Shown here one piece after another: positions 34,123 to 42,594 of a stretch of DNA of 64,000 nucleotides; within the stretch, counting starts at the first letter, position 1, and the number at the start of each line of letters is the position of its first letter. Source of the stretch: Bacillota bacterium (GTDB taxonomy: Bacteria; Bacillota; Clostridia; Lachnospirales; Lachnospiraceae); assembly GCA_023437715.1 (NCBI GenBank), contig JAEZFK010000071.1, positions 1-64,000 on the forward strand, read 5' to 3'. A program made the position numbers and the translations under genes. The notes under the pieces are model-generated. The model saw only the letters and a program-made list of their open reading frames with translations. It did no database searches and was not told the DNA's origin.

Positions 34123-35010
34123 TTGCAATCGAACATCGGTTTATATCTGGCTCTTATTTTCGGAGTTTTTTCACTGTCTACGTCTGCAATTTTTGTGCGT
34201 CTGGCAAATGCTCCATCGGCAATCACCGCATTTTTCCGCCTGTTTTTTGCCGCACTGTTTCTGCTGCCATTTCTTTTGTCCCGCAGAGAAAACAGGCATC
34301 AGCTGCGGAACCTATCAAAAAAGCAATGGATGCTGGGGATTCTCTCAGGACTTCTTTTATCCGCCCATTATATGCTATGGTTTGAATCATTAAGGTATAC
34401 GTCTGTGGCGAGTTCAACCGTTATCGTAACGCTGCAGCCGCTGTTTTCTATTACCATCGGTTGCCTTTTCCTGAAAGAACGGTATCACAAGCGGGCAATC
34501 GGAGGATGTTTTATCGCTATCATTGGCTGTTTTTTGATTGGATGGGGAGATTTTCAGATAAGCCCGCAGGCATTATTCGGTGATTTTCTGGCATTTCTCG
34601 CTGCGGGTGTGATCAGCGTTTACTTTTTTATAGGACAGGCTGTAAGAAAGGATTTGTCTGCGATTCCCTATTCCGTTATCAGCTACTCAAGCAGTTCGGT
34701 TTTTTTAGCGCTTTATGCACTTATACTTCACAATTCATTTACCGGCTACCCAAGTTCAACATGGGGGGCATTTTTAGGACTGGCACTGATTTCAACGATC
34801 TGCGGACAATTTATTTTTAACTGGCTGTTAAAATGGCTTCCTGCCACAGTCATCTCCATGAGCATTTTAGGAGAAACCATAGGGACTTGTATTCTGGCCT
34901 ATTTTATTTTAAATGAAATGATTTCTGCTCAGCAGGGGCTTGGAATCGGAGTGATTTTTCTGGGGCTGGCTATGTTCTTTTTAAGTCCTCAAAGACATGG
35001 CAGTCAGTAA
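34123..35010 (+). CDS. EamA/DMT family transporter
   Basis: A 295-residue transporter with ten predicted helices in two EamA repeats. The first repeat begins LALIFGVFSLSTSAIFVRL and contains RYTSVASSTVIVTLQPLF; the second contains SILGETIGTCILAYFILNE. These proteins export amino acids or other metabolites. Translation starts at a TTG, with GGAGG 7 bases upstream; no ATG fits. The gene stands alone on the plus strand, divergent from the Mef-like pump. Confidence 0.88.
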   Translation: MQSNIGLYLALIFGVFSLSTSAIFVRLANAPSAITAFFRLFFAALFLLPFLLSRRENRHQLRNLSKKQWMLGILSGLLLSAHYMLWFESLRYTSVASSTVIVTLQPLFSITIGCLFLKERYHKRAIGGCFIAIIGCFLIGWGDFQISPQALFGDFLAFLAAGVISVYFFIGQAVRKDLSAIPYSVISYSSSSVFLALYALILHNSFTGYPSSTWGAFLGLALISTICGQFIFNWLLKWLPATVISMSILGETIGTCILAYFILNEMISAQQGLGIGVIFLGLAMFFLSPQRHGSQ

Positions 35011-35069
35011 CATTATTACAATATATTTAGCTGTTATGTATGGATTGGCCGGTTAAACTGCTGAAAAGT

Positions 35070-35084
35070 CAGGATATTATCCTG
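35070..35084. repeat. Short palindrome between convergent EamA genes
   Basis: CAGGATATTATCCTG is a perfect palindrome of 7-base arms. GGGATTTTC follows on the plus strand, so it may be a weak terminator for the plus-strand EamA gene. No better terminator is visible in the 80-base gap. Confidence 0.4.
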
Positions 35085-35090
35085 GGATTT

Positions 35091-35975
35091 TCACATTTTT
35101 CCGGCTTTCTTACTGCCTGACAGATTTACAAAAATACCGGATACAATCAGCACCGCACCGATCCAGAATGCAATTCCTGTCTGTTCATGCAGTAAAATTG
35201 TTCCCATAACAGCCGAAACCAGAGGCTGTATCGGATAAAAGGCGGAGCAGGTTCCTGCTTCCAGCACCGACAGGCTCCTGTTCCACATGTAGTAGGCCGC
35301 TCCGGTACAAATCACGGCCAAGTACAAAACGGAAAGCACACAGGGAAGATCAATCTGCAATTGTCCGGCAGAGGCCACCTCCCAGATGCAGACAGGCAAA
35401 TAGCAAAGGGCTGCGATACCGATGCCGTAACGGGTGATCTGCATGGAGTCATATTTTTGTGTGATCTTGCGCATCAGGACAGCGACCGAGGACCAGAGCA
35501 GAACGGCAAACAGCGACAGCCCCATTCCAACTATGCTCCCACTGCCTCCGCCGCCCAGAATGGCATACACTCCGGCCAACGCCAGTACAAGACCGGCTAT
35601 TTTTCTTACCGTCAGCTTTTCATGGAGAAAAAGTGCTGCAAACAAGGTCATTGTTACGGGGTTTAAGGAATTGAAAAGAGAAGCCAGAGAAGCGCCCGCA
35701 AACTTGGTTCCTAAAAGCTGCGCCCCTACTGAAACAAAATAGCCGCCTACACCGATTAAAAATAAGTAAGGAACATCCTTTCGTTCCATACGGACGGTGC
35801 TCTTCTTCTGCATAAGGGTAAGCATAAAGAACGCGATCACAAAACGTAAAAATAAAATCGTAAACGCAGGAAGCTTTTCCAAAGCATATTTACTCACCAC
35901 ATATAAGCTTCCCCAGATTATAAATGTTATGACCAGATAACCGTATGCAGCCTTTCTCTGACTTTCTTGATTCAT
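35091..35975 (-). CDS. EamA/DMT family transporter
   Basis: A 294-residue transporter with ten predicted helices and two EamA repeats: FIIWGSLYVVSKYALEKLP at the front of the first and SLFAVLLWSSVAVLMRK at the front of the second, with LGTKFAGASLASLFNSLNPV and SVLEAGTCSAFYPIQPLV as the paired cores. It is only distantly like the plus-strand EamA protein encoded next to it, so it is not a recent duplicate. GAGG lies ahead of the ATG. Substrate unknown. Confidence 0.88.
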   Translation of the reverse strand: MNQESQRKAAYGYLVITFIIWGSLYVVSKYALEKLPAFTILFLRFVIAFFMLTLMQKKSTVRMERKDVPYLFLIGVGGYFVSVGAQLLGTKFAGASLASLFNSLNPVTMTLFAALFLHEKLTVRKIAGLVLALAGVYAILGGGGSGSIVGMGLSLFAVLLWSSVAVLMRKITQKYDSMQITRYGIGIAALCYLPVCIWEVASAGQLQIDLPCVLSVLYLAVICTGAAYYMWNRSLSVLEAGTCSAFYPIQPLVSAVMGTILLHEQTGIAFWIGAVLIVSGIFVNLSGSKKAGKM

Positions 35976-36120
35976 TTTATTTTCCGTCCTCTCTACAGTC
36001 CATTGTCTGCATTGATTTTCTTATAACACTTTTGTTTGTGAATGTTTGGGTAGGATGATGCTTTTATGTAAGGCTATGGTTAAAAATAGTGCTGATTATT
36101 ATGAATATTATGAATTTTTA

Positions 36121-36144
36121 AGGGAAGTTAGTTTTAACTTCCCT
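36121..36144. repeat. Hairpin without T-run after the VOC gene
   Basis: AGGGAAGTTA (36121-36130) and TAACTTCCCT (36135-36144) are perfect complements around a 4-base loop. It lies 50 bases after the VOC stop on the minus strand. Flanks are not T-rich, so it may stabilise an RNA end and need not terminate by itself. Confidence 0.5.
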
Positions 36145-36193
36145 CAACGAATGTTATATAAGTATTGTAGAATAAGTTTCCTGTGGATTACGC

Positions 36194-36616
36194 TTATTTT
36201 ACCCTTTGAGTGACTGGATGGTTTTCTTTAAACTGCACCAAATCCCATAAGTTTCCATATAAATCTTTAAATACTGCAACCGTACCATATGATTGCTCTT
36301 TAGGTTCCCGAACGAATTCTATACCCTTTTCTGTCATTTCATTATAATCCCTCCAAAAATCATCTGTTCCAAGGAATAGAAAAACTCGTCCTCCTGCCTG
36401 ATTTCCAATAAATGATAGTTGTTCAGGTTTGGAAGCCCTTGCAAGTAGGATTGTAGTCCCTGACGAATTTGGTGGCGACACTACTACCCAACGTTTATCT
36501 TGTTCAGGTTGGTATGTATCTTCTATTAATGTAAAATGAAGCTTCTTTGTGTAAAATTCAATGGCTTCATCATAGTCTTTGACTACTAACGCAATATGTA
36601 CAATAGATTGTATCAT
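36194..36616 (-). CDS. VOC (glyoxalase/bleomycin-resistance) superfamily protein
   Basis: A 140-residue protein with two beta-alpha-beta-beta-beta units. The first opens IVHIALVVKDYDEAIEFYTKKL with the metal-type His4-region residue in VHIALV, the second contains the typical FKDLYGNLWDLVQF ending with a Glu/Asp-type position. GAGAG lies ahead of the ATG. The family covers glyoxalases, dioxygenases and drug-binding proteins, so no function can be set. The gene is AT-rich compared with its neighbours and sits alone between an EamA gene and the CRISPR array, which hints at acquired DNA. Confidence 0.83.
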   Translation of the reverse strand: MIQSIVHIALVVKDYDEAIEFYTKKLHFTLIEDTYQPEQDKRWVVVSPPNSSGTTILLARASKPEQLSFIGNQAGGRVFLFLGTDDFWRDYNEMTEKGIEFVREPKEQSYGTVAVFKDLYGNLWDLVQFKENHPVTQRVK

Positions 36617-36862
36617 CTTGTTTATCTCTCTTTCTTTAAATATAAATAATCTTGCTTTGCAATTATATGGTTATTCTCTTATATAAAATTCAAGTATCAA
36701 ATATTTAACATGATTATACAAATATTGCTTTTCTTGTTTTAAAGTTCTTTAATCATGCATCAGAAAGGGCAGTATGTGACTGAATTAGCAACTGTTTGCA
36801 TTTGGCAGTATCCTTTTCTGTATTAAAGAATTTGGAATGAATAGAAGAATGCCCTCACAGGT
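36617..36862. other. AT-rich gap before the CRISPR array
   Basis: No gene is supported here. The sequence is AT-rich and holds the upstream region of the VOC gene. In the transcribed direction of the array (minus strand) it is the trailer side. No cas gene fragment is seen. Confidence 0.6.
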
Positions 36863-37029
36863 ATTTCAACCAACAAGGGTCTCACGACCCTCGACCTGTT
36901 GCTGCTACTTTCAGGGCGGTGGCAGAGGGATTTCAACCCACAAGGGTCTCACGACCCTCGACTGCTGATGTGGTGGGCTTGCCTCAGATACATATCATTT
37001 CAACCCACAAGGGTCTCACGACCCTCGAC
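36863..37029 (-). CRISPR. Orphan CRISPR array, 3 repeats and 2 spacers, type I-C-like repeat
   Basis: Three 33-base repeats lie at 36863-36895, 36930-36962 and 36997-37029; the two spacers (36896-36929 and 36963-36996) are both 34 bases and unrelated. Repeats two and three are identical; repeat one differs by one base. Each holds the palindrome GGGTCTCACGACCC-like core (GGGTC/GACCC), and on the minus strand starts GTCGAGGG and ends GGTTGAAAT, the form of type I-C repeats. The altered repeat at 36863 should be the trailer end, so the AT-rich leader would lie at 37030 and beyond. No cas genes are present in the window, so spacers would need Cas proteins from elsewhere. Confidence 0.88.
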
Positions 37030-37144
37030 AGCAAAAATAACGGTTTTTTATCTAAATAAAAAAACACTTCCCATTATTTTGCATACATTCAATCATATTT
37101 TTAAAATTTTCATAACTTTCAACAGACAATCTCCACCATATCCC

Positions 37145-37198
37145 AATAAAATAAAGTGCGAATCTCCTGGCATTTCCATGTTCACTTCCTATTCGCAC
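37145..37198 (-). terminator. Terminator-like hairpin in the CRISPR-proximal gap
   Basis: GTGCGAAT (37156-37163) pairs perfectly with ATTCGCAC (37191-37198); TTTATTTTATT follows on the minus strand. It may end a small RNA or back up the terminator at 37300. Confidence 0.5.
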
Positions 37199-37294
37199 CC
37201 AGAAATCAGACTTATACTTTCAAAAGATCAGCCATTCAACAAGGAACCTGAATTACCAAACACCCCAATCATACAATCCTATCATCCCGCACTC

Positions 37295-37328
37295 AAAAAA
37301 CAGCCCAAGTTTACATAACCTGAGCTGT
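37295..37328 (-). terminator. Intrinsic terminator downstream of patB
   Basis: On the minus strand ACAGCTCAGGTT (37328-37317) pairs with AACTTGGGCTGT (37311-37300) through Watson-Crick and G-U pairs over 12 positions, followed by TTTTTT. It stands about 205 bases after the patB stop, leaving a long untranslated 3-prime end. Confidence 0.72.
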
Positions 37329-37533
37329 TTTCCCAATCTCCCATTACCGTCTGCTCTTCAGGAAAATTATTTACCTAATCCAGGCAACCAGCCCAAAATC
37401 ATCTCTGATTCTACTAATCATCCAATGAATCAAGCTAATTATACAACCTTTCGGCCATATTCACAATATTTTTCTACTCTTCGTAGCCCTTCATCTTCCA
37501 TTTCTCTTATCACTCAAACGGCCTTATATTTCC

Positions 37534-38721
37534 TCACGAAATCCCCTTTACTGCCTTTTCCAAACTCTCCAGCGCCTGCTTAAGTAATGCCCGGGGGCAG
37601 GCCAGGTTAATCCGCTCAAAGCCTTCGCCGGACACGCCGAACATAGCGCCGCTATCCAGCCAGAGACCTGCCTTTTTCACAATCAGAGCCTCTCTCTCCT
37701 CTTCTGTAAGGCCAAGTTCACGGAAATCCAGCCAGACAAGATAGGTACCCTCCGGTTCGATAAGCCTGATCTGAGGGAGCCTTTCCTTTAAAAATTCCCG
37801 CACAAAAGCGATATTTCCCCTTAAATACTCCATCAGCTGATTATGCCATTCGCTTCCATACCGGTAAGCGGCTTCACATGCGGTCAGGCCCAGGGTGTTG
37901 AGCTGGCTGTATCCTGCCGCCCCTATCTGCTTGCGGAACTTTCTTCTTATTTTCTGATTTGCGATGAAAATATTGGAAACCTGGAGTCCTGCCAGATTGA
38001 ACGTCTTGCTGGGGGAAGTACAGGTGATGGTTCTGTTTTTCAATTCCTCGCTCAAATCCGCAAATACCAGATGCTGCCCTTTGAACACAAAGTCATGATG
38101 AATTTCATCACTCACCACAATGATGTCTTTCCGAACGCAGATTTCCCCCAGTCTCTCCAATTCCTCTCTGCTCCATACCCGTCCTACCGGATTGTGGGGA
38201 TTGCAGAGGAAAAATAGTTTCACATGATTTTCCTCCGCTTTTTTCTCAAAATCCGCGAAATCAATATGGTATTTTCCATCCTCTCCAAGGTAAAGGGTGT
38301 TGTCTACGATCACACGGCCATTGTCCTTAATGACTTCGCTGAAAGGATAATATACCGGCTGCTGGATTAAAACGCCGTCTCCCGGTTCCGTGAAGGCCCG
38401 GACAGCCATTGCCAGGGCAAACACCACGCCCGGCGTTTTTATTAACCAGCTTTCCTCTACCTCCCAGTTATGCTTTTCTCTCATCCAGCCGGAAACGGCT
38501 TCAAAATATTCTTCCTGAACTTCACTGTATCCAAAGATCCCATGGTCCACCCGTTTATGAATGGCATCCAGCACTTCCTGGGACACTTTAAAATCCATAT
38601 CCGCAACCCATAAAGGCAGCAGGTTTTCCGGTTTTCCTCTGCGTTTTGCAAAGTCATACTTTAAGCTGTTGGTGTTCTTCCGGTCAATGATTTCATCAAA
38701 ATTAATTTGTTCCTTACACAT
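37534..38721 (-). CDS. patB: PatB/MalY family C-S lyase (cystathionine beta-lyase type)
   Basis: A 395-residue fold-type I PLP enzyme. Key parts: LPLWVADMDFKVSQEVLDAI, the aromatic stack region NPHNPVGRVW, DEIHHDF for the PLP pyridine nitrogen, the Schiff-base Lys239 in SPSKTFNLAGL, and the C-terminal RINLACPR for carboxylate binding. The family cleaves cystathionine, giving homocysteine, pyruvate and ammonia, and some members act on other C-S compounds or regulate genes. The gene overlaps the end of the MetB-type gene by 8 bases and uses GGAGAG, so both steps are made from one message. Confidence 0.92.
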   Translation of the reverse strand: MCKEQINFDEIIDRKNTNSLKYDFAKRRGKPENLLPLWVADMDFKVSQEVLDAIHKRVDHGIFGYSEVQEEYFEAVSGWMREKHNWEVEESWLIKTPGVVFALAMAVRAFTEPGDGVLIQQPVYYPFSEVIKDNGRVIVDNTLYLGEDGKYHIDFADFEKKAEENHVKLFFLCNPHNPVGRVWSREELERLGEICVRKDIIVVSDEIHHDFVFKGQHLVFADLSEELKNRTITCTSPSKTFNLAGLQVSNIFIANQKIRRKFRKQIGAAGYSQLNTLGLTACEAAYRYGSEWHNQLMEYLRGNIAFVREFLKERLPQIRLIEPEGTYLVWLDFRELGLTEEEREALIVKKAGLWLDSGAMFGVSGEGFERINLACPRALLKQALESLEKAVKGIS

Positions 38722-39892
38722 AGAATACTCTCTCCAATTCCTCTATTAAATCATTCACGTCTTCTATTCCAACGGATAACCGAAGGATTTTTTCAGTCAC
38801 TCCGTTTGCCTCCAGCACATCTTTTGGCACATCGGCATGGGTCTGGGTGACGGGGTATGTGATCAGCGTCTCTACGCCTCCCAGGCTTTCTGCAAAACGG
38901 ATCAGCTTTACCTCTTTTAAAACTTTAAGAGCCAGCTCCTTTGATTCAACTTCAAAAGTGACCATACAGCCAAACCCTCTGGCCTGCTTTTTACAGACCT
39001 CATGGCCCGGATGCTCCGGAAGGCCGGGATAGTACACCTTTTTAATTTTCTTTTCCTGGCACAGCCACTCCACAAGCCTGATTGCATTTTTCTGGGCCTG
39101 TTCCATCCGGATGGCCAGAGTCTTTATTCCCCTTAAAATGAGCCAGCTGTCAAAAGGAGCCAGGCCGGAACCCACTGTTTTGATAATGAACCGGAGTTTT
39201 TCAGATATTTCCTTTGACGAAGTAACCAGAAAACCTGCAATGGTGTCGTTATGCCCGCCCAGATATTTGGTGCCGCTGTGGACCACGATGTCCGCACCCA
39301 GATTCAACGGATTTTGAAAATAGGGAGAAAGAAATGTATTATCAACGATTAAAAGCAGGCCGTTCTTTTTCGCAATCTGGGCCAGTCTTTCAATGTCTAT
39401 GACATTCATCATTGGATTAGTCGGAGTCTCTATATAAATTGCCTTTGTGTTTTCGCCTACAAGCTTTTCAAATTCTTCATAAGCGCTTCCCGGCTCTCCC
39501 CTGTCAAATAATTTGGAACAGTCTACGGGGCTGATTAAAAGGCCGTTCTTTTTGCTGATATTGTCAAACAGGCGAATGCTTCCTCCGTATAAATCACAGT
39601 CCGTAATGATGTGGTCCCCCGGCTGAAACAATTCCATCAAAGCCGTGATCGCCGCCATTCCGCTGGAAAACGCCAGGGCATCCACTCCATTTTCCAGGGA
39701 AGCCACCACATTTTCCAATTGCTGCCTGGTGGGATTCTGCAAACGGCTGTAATCATAGCCGGTGCTTTCTCCTACTCCCCCATGGGCAAATGTAGCCGTC
39801 TGGTAAATCGGAAAGCTGATGGCTCCCGTTTTATCGGCAGCTATCTCTTCCCCATTTCCATATAAACACTTTGTTGAAATTCCGTATTCCAT
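38714..39892 (-). CDS. metB: Cys/Met metabolism PLP enzyme, cystathionine gamma-synthase type
   Basis: A 392-residue trans-sulfuration enzyme with Schiff-base Lys209 in VVHSGTKYLGGHND and the family landmarks YDYSRLQNPTR, SSGMAAI and TPTNPMMNVIDI. Cystathionine gamma-synthase joins an activated homoserine to cysteine; the product would feed the PatB enzyme encoded next. Gamma-lyase or beta-lyase activity cannot be excluded from sequence. The ATG at 39892 is preferred over one six codons earlier because a GGTGA site precedes it, but the choice is weak. A CCTAT half-site upstream (near 40006) resembles the palindrome ahead of metY. Confidence 0.86.
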   Translation of the reverse strand: MEYGISTKCLYGNGEEIAADKTGAISFPIYQTATFAHGGVGESTGYDYSRLQNPTRQQLENVVASLENGVDALAFSSGMAAITALMELFQPGDHIITDCDLYGGSIRLFDNISKKNGLLISPVDCSKLFDRGEPGSAYEEFEKLVGENTKAIYIETPTNPMMNVIDIERLAQIAKKNGLLLIVDNTFLSPYFQNPLNLGADIVVHSGTKYLGGHNDTIAGFLVTSSKEISEKLRFIIKTVGSGLAPFDSWLILRGIKTLAIRMEQAQKNAIRLVEWLCQEKKIKKVYYPGLPEHPGHEVCKKQARGFGCMVTFEVESKELALKVLKEVKLIRFAESLGGVETLITYPVTQTHADVPKDVLEANGVTEKILRLSVGIEDVNDLIEELERVFYV

Positions 39893-40050
39893 ATTCGTCA
39901 CCACTTTCATTTTTTATCTTTTACTTTTATTTTTCGCTCGTTCCCTTTATATATTATTCATTAAAAAGCCAGCCTTAAATATACACATACATTTCTAATA
40001 AGTAAATAGGTTTTTACAGGTACATAAAGATCGCCCGCCAGCAAAGATCC

Positions 40051-40959
40051 TCAAAGCACCTGCTGCTCATATTTCTTCAATTCTGCGATATATTTTTCCC
40101 CAAGAACACTCAAAGGCATTTTTCTCTTTTTAATATAGCCGATTTTCATTTTATCGCCGGTATTCAGCGGAATCGCCCGGTATTCATCCCCATTTAAGTC
40201 TTCACAGATGATTCCTGAGCACAGGGTATATCCATTTAGTCCAACCATAAGGTTTAAAAGGGTGGCCCTGTCGTCCGCCTTAATGATCTGCTTATATTCA
40301 TAGGTGCTGAATACTTCCTCGGCCAGGTAAAAGGCGTTATTATTTCCCTGTTCAAAGGACAGGCAGGGATAGTTTTTCAAATCCTCAAATTCAATCAGGG
40401 GCTTCTCCGCCAGAGGATTCCCTTTCCACAGGTAGACATAGATGCTGCACTGAAATAATTCAACAAATTCCAGCTCATTGTCGGAAAGCAGTTTTTCAAT
40501 CGCTTTCTGGTTAAAATCATCTAAATACAAAATTCCCAGTTCGCTTTTCTGGTTCCTGACATTTTCAATGACTTCAAAGGTTTTCGTTTCATGAACGGCA
40601 AACTCATAATCATCCATGCCAAATTCCTTTGCCATGTGTATAAAGGCCTGAACTGCAAAGGTGTAGTGCTGCATGGAAACACTGAACTTCTTTTTAAACT
40701 TCTCTTTCTTTACAAACCGTTCCTCCATCTGCCGGTACTGCTCCAGCATCTGCCTGGCATACCCCAAAAATTCTTCCCCTTCGGGGGTGATAGCGATGCC
40801 CCGGTTGGAACGCAGAAAGATCTGCAGGCCGATTTCCTCCTCTAAATCCCGGATTGCTCCGGATAGGCTGGGCTGGGTGATGAACAGCTCGGCGGCCGCC
40901 CTGTTCATGGATTTCTCGTTTGCTATACATATGGCATAACGCAGTTGTTGTAATGTCAT
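40051..40959 (-). CDS. LysR family transcriptional regulator
   Basis: A 302-residue LysR protein. The N-terminal winged helix has LRYAICIANEKSMNRAAAEL and ITQPSLSGAIRDLEEEIGL, followed by the linker helix and a two-lobed effector domain (about 90-295). GGAGG lies ahead of the ATG. It sits between metY (upstream) and the metB-patB pair (downstream), all on the same strand, which makes it the likely regulator of sulfur amino acid genes, similar in role to CysB/CmbR/YtlI. The effector is probably O-acetylserine or a homoserine ester, by analogy only. Confidence 0.91.
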   Translation of the reverse strand: MTLQQLRYAICIANEKSMNRAAAELFITQPSLSGAIRDLEEEIGLQIFLRSNRGIAITPEGEEFLGYARQMLEQYRQMEERFVKKEKFKKKFSVSMQHYTFAVQAFIHMAKEFGMDDYEFAVHETKTFEVIENVRNQKSELGILYLDDFNQKAIEKLLSDNELEFVELFQCSIYVYLWKGNPLAEKPLIEFEDLKNYPCLSFEQGNNNAFYLAEEVFSTYEYKQIIKADDRATLLNLMVGLNGYTLCSGIICEDLNGDEYRAIPLNTGDKMKIGYIKKRKMPLSVLGEKYIAELKKYEQQVL

Positions 40960-40992
40960 GGAAGCCTCCTTTCACGGTATTTTGCATCCAAT

Positions 40993-41008
40993 GGATAAAT
41001 CATTATCC
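40993..41008. promoter_or_regulatory. Palindrome upstream of the LysR gene
   Basis: GGATAA (40993-40998) and TTATCC (41003-41008) are perfect inverted arms with a 4-base gap, 34 bases before the LysR ATG. It shares the GGATAAA core with the palindrome ahead of metY, so it may be the autoregulatory site. Confidence 0.45.
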
Positions 41009-41021
41009 GTATTTACGACAA

Positions 41022-41054
41022 ACAGGGGGTTGCCGCCTTGCAGCAACCCTCTGT
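41022..41054 (-). terminator. Terminator of metY
   Basis: On the minus strand ACAGAGGGTTGC (41054-41043) pairs with GGCAACCCCCTGT region (41034-41022) with one bulge, followed by a weak TTTG run. It lies 17 bases after the metY stop. Confidence 0.55.
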
Positions 41055-41070
41055 CTCCGGTCCTGTAATA

Positions 41071-42378
41071 TTATTGAACCGCCTTAAATGCCTCATCCAG
41101 ATCTTCTATGATATCGGCAGCATTTTCCGTACCAATGGATAAGCGGATGGTATTTGGCTTAATTCCGGAACCCAGCAGCTCCTCTTCCGTCATCTGGGAG
41201 TGAGTGGTTGATGCCGGATGAATGACCAGGGATTTCACATCAGCGACATTTGCCAGCAGGGAAAATAACTCTAACTGGTCAATGAAATCTTTTGCCTTCT
41301 GGGCATCTCCCTTGATTTCAAAGGTGAAGATAGAGCCTCCGCCATTGGGGAAATACTTTTTGTAAAGGGCCTGCTGTTCCGGGTCCTGGGATACGGATGG
41401 ATGGTGCAAGGTTTCCACCTGTGGATGGTTTTTTAAATATTCAATCACCTTTAAGGTATTTTCCACATGGCGCTCCACCCGGAGGGAGAGAGTCTCTAAT
41501 CCCTGCAGGAAGAAAAATGCATGGAAAGGAGATAAGGTGGCCCCTGTATCCCGAAGCAGGATGGCACGGATTTTTGTCACATAAGCCGCAGCCCCTACAG
41601 CCTTTGTAAAGCTGATCCCGTGATAGCTTGGATTCGGCTCCGTGAGAGTCGGGAATTTGCCGGATGCCTCCCAGTCGAACTTGCCGCTGTCCACGATGAC
41701 GCCTCCGATGGTGGTTCCGTGGCCGCCGATAAATTTCGTTGCGGAATGGATAACGATATCCGCGCCGTATTCAATGGGTCTTACCAGATAGGGGGTTGCA
41801 AAGGTATTATCAACCAGCAGCGGAATTTTATGCTTGTGGGCGATGTCCGCGATCTTTTCAATATCCACCACATCGGAATTGGGATTGCCCAGGGTTTCAA
41901 TAAAAATCAGCTTCGTATTCTCCTGAATGGCATTTTCCAGTTCTTCATAGTTAAACGGGTCTGCAAATGTTGTTTTAATGCCGTACTCCGGCAGAGTATG
42001 CTCCAATAAATTATAGGTGCCGCCGTAAATATTGTTGGCAGAAACCACATGGTCTCCGTTTCTCGCAATGTTTTCAATGGCATATGTAACTGCCGCCGCT
42101 CCGGAAGCCACTGCAAGGGCCGCTGCCCCGCCTTCCAGCGCTGCAATCCTTTCTTCAAAAACACCCTGGGTGGGGTTGGTCAGCCTTCCGTAAATATTTC
42201 CCGCATCGCTTAAGTTAAATCTTGCAGCCGCGTGATCGCTGTTATGAAATACATAGGAAGAGGTCTGGTAAATGGGGACCGCTCTTGCATCCGTAACAGA
42301 ATCTGCGTGCTCCTGGCCCACATGCAGCTGTAATGTTTCAAATTTAAAATTTCTTTCTGCTCTTGTCTTCTTAGCCAT
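41071..42378 (-). CDS. metY: O-acetylhomoserine sulfhydrylase (MetY), copy 1
   Basis: A 435-residue PLP enzyme that makes homocysteine directly from O-acetyl-homoserine and sulfide. Schiff-base Lys215 is in IHSATKFIGGHG; other landmarks are YGRLTNPTQGVFE, NNIYGGTYNL, ETLGNPNSDVVDI and the C-terminal SIGTENAADIIEDL. Its length is that of MetY, about 40 residues longer than MetB. GGAGG precedes the ATG. A LysR-type palindrome lies about 100 bases upstream, shared with the divergent superoxide dismutase gene. A diverged second MetY is encoded at 44064. Confidence 0.93.
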   Translation of the reverse strand: MAKKTRAERNFKFETLQLHVGQEHADSVTDARAVPIYQTSSYVFHNSDHAAARFNLSDAGNIYGRLTNPTQGVFEERIAALEGGAAALAVASGAAAVTYAIENIARNGDHVVSANNIYGGTYNLLEHTLPEYGIKTTFADPFNYEELENAIQENTKLIFIETLGNPNSDVVDIEKIADIAHKHKIPLLVDNTFATPYLVRPIEYGADIVIHSATKFIGGHGTTIGGVIVDSGKFDWEASGKFPTLTEPNPSYHGISFTKAVGAAAYVTKIRAILLRDTGATLSPFHAFFFLQGLETLSLRVERHVENTLKVIEYLKNHPQVETLHHPSVSQDPEQQALYKKYFPNGGGSIFTFEIKGDAQKAKDFIDQLELFSLLANVADVKSLVIHPASTTHSQMTEEELLGSGIKPNTIRLSIGTENAADIIEDLDEAFKAVQ

Positions 42379-42479
42379 CTTTATTTCCTCCTGGTTAAAT
42401 AATTTGTCTGCTTCATTTCTTATTGCCTAGTATACCCTGATTTCCGGTTAAGCGCTAATATTTATTACTATTACCTGGT

Positions 42480-42496
42480 TATAGGATAAACCTATA
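42480..42496. promoter_or_regulatory. LysR-type box between metY and sodA
   Basis: TATAGGATAAACCTATA: perfect 6-base arms around ATAAA, in the T-N11-A form of LysR boxes. It lies 102 bases from the metY start and 99 bases from the superoxide dismutase start, so it could serve either gene. Assignment to the nearby LysR protein is inferred. Confidence 0.55.
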
Positions 42497-42594
42497 GCAC
42501 TTTCCAAAAAAAGTGACCTTGCCCTGCTTATCCATCATATATCCCGGGATCAGGAATATAATATAAACAAATAATTGAAATAGGAAAACAGCCT

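Larger units (their letters stand above)
37030..37533. other. G-poor non-coding stretch, CRISPR leader side
   Basis: No gene is supported. The first part is AT-rich (candidate CRISPR leader, transcribed on the minus strand). From about 37100 the plus strand is very poor in G, thus the minus strand is purine-rich with few C. Two hairpins followed by T-runs on the minus strand lie at 37156-37198 and 37300-37328. A frame running through the repeats on the plus strand is not convincing. Confidence 0.6.

Noticed and set aside
36899..37318. 139-codon frame on the plus strand through the CRISPR repeats
   Set aside because: It crosses two repeats and a spacer, lacks a ribosome site and has low-complexity composition.
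39893..40050. SAM or T-box riboswitch ahead of metB
   Set aside because: The leader is short and AT-rich with no aptamer-like helices, specifier region or T-box sequence.
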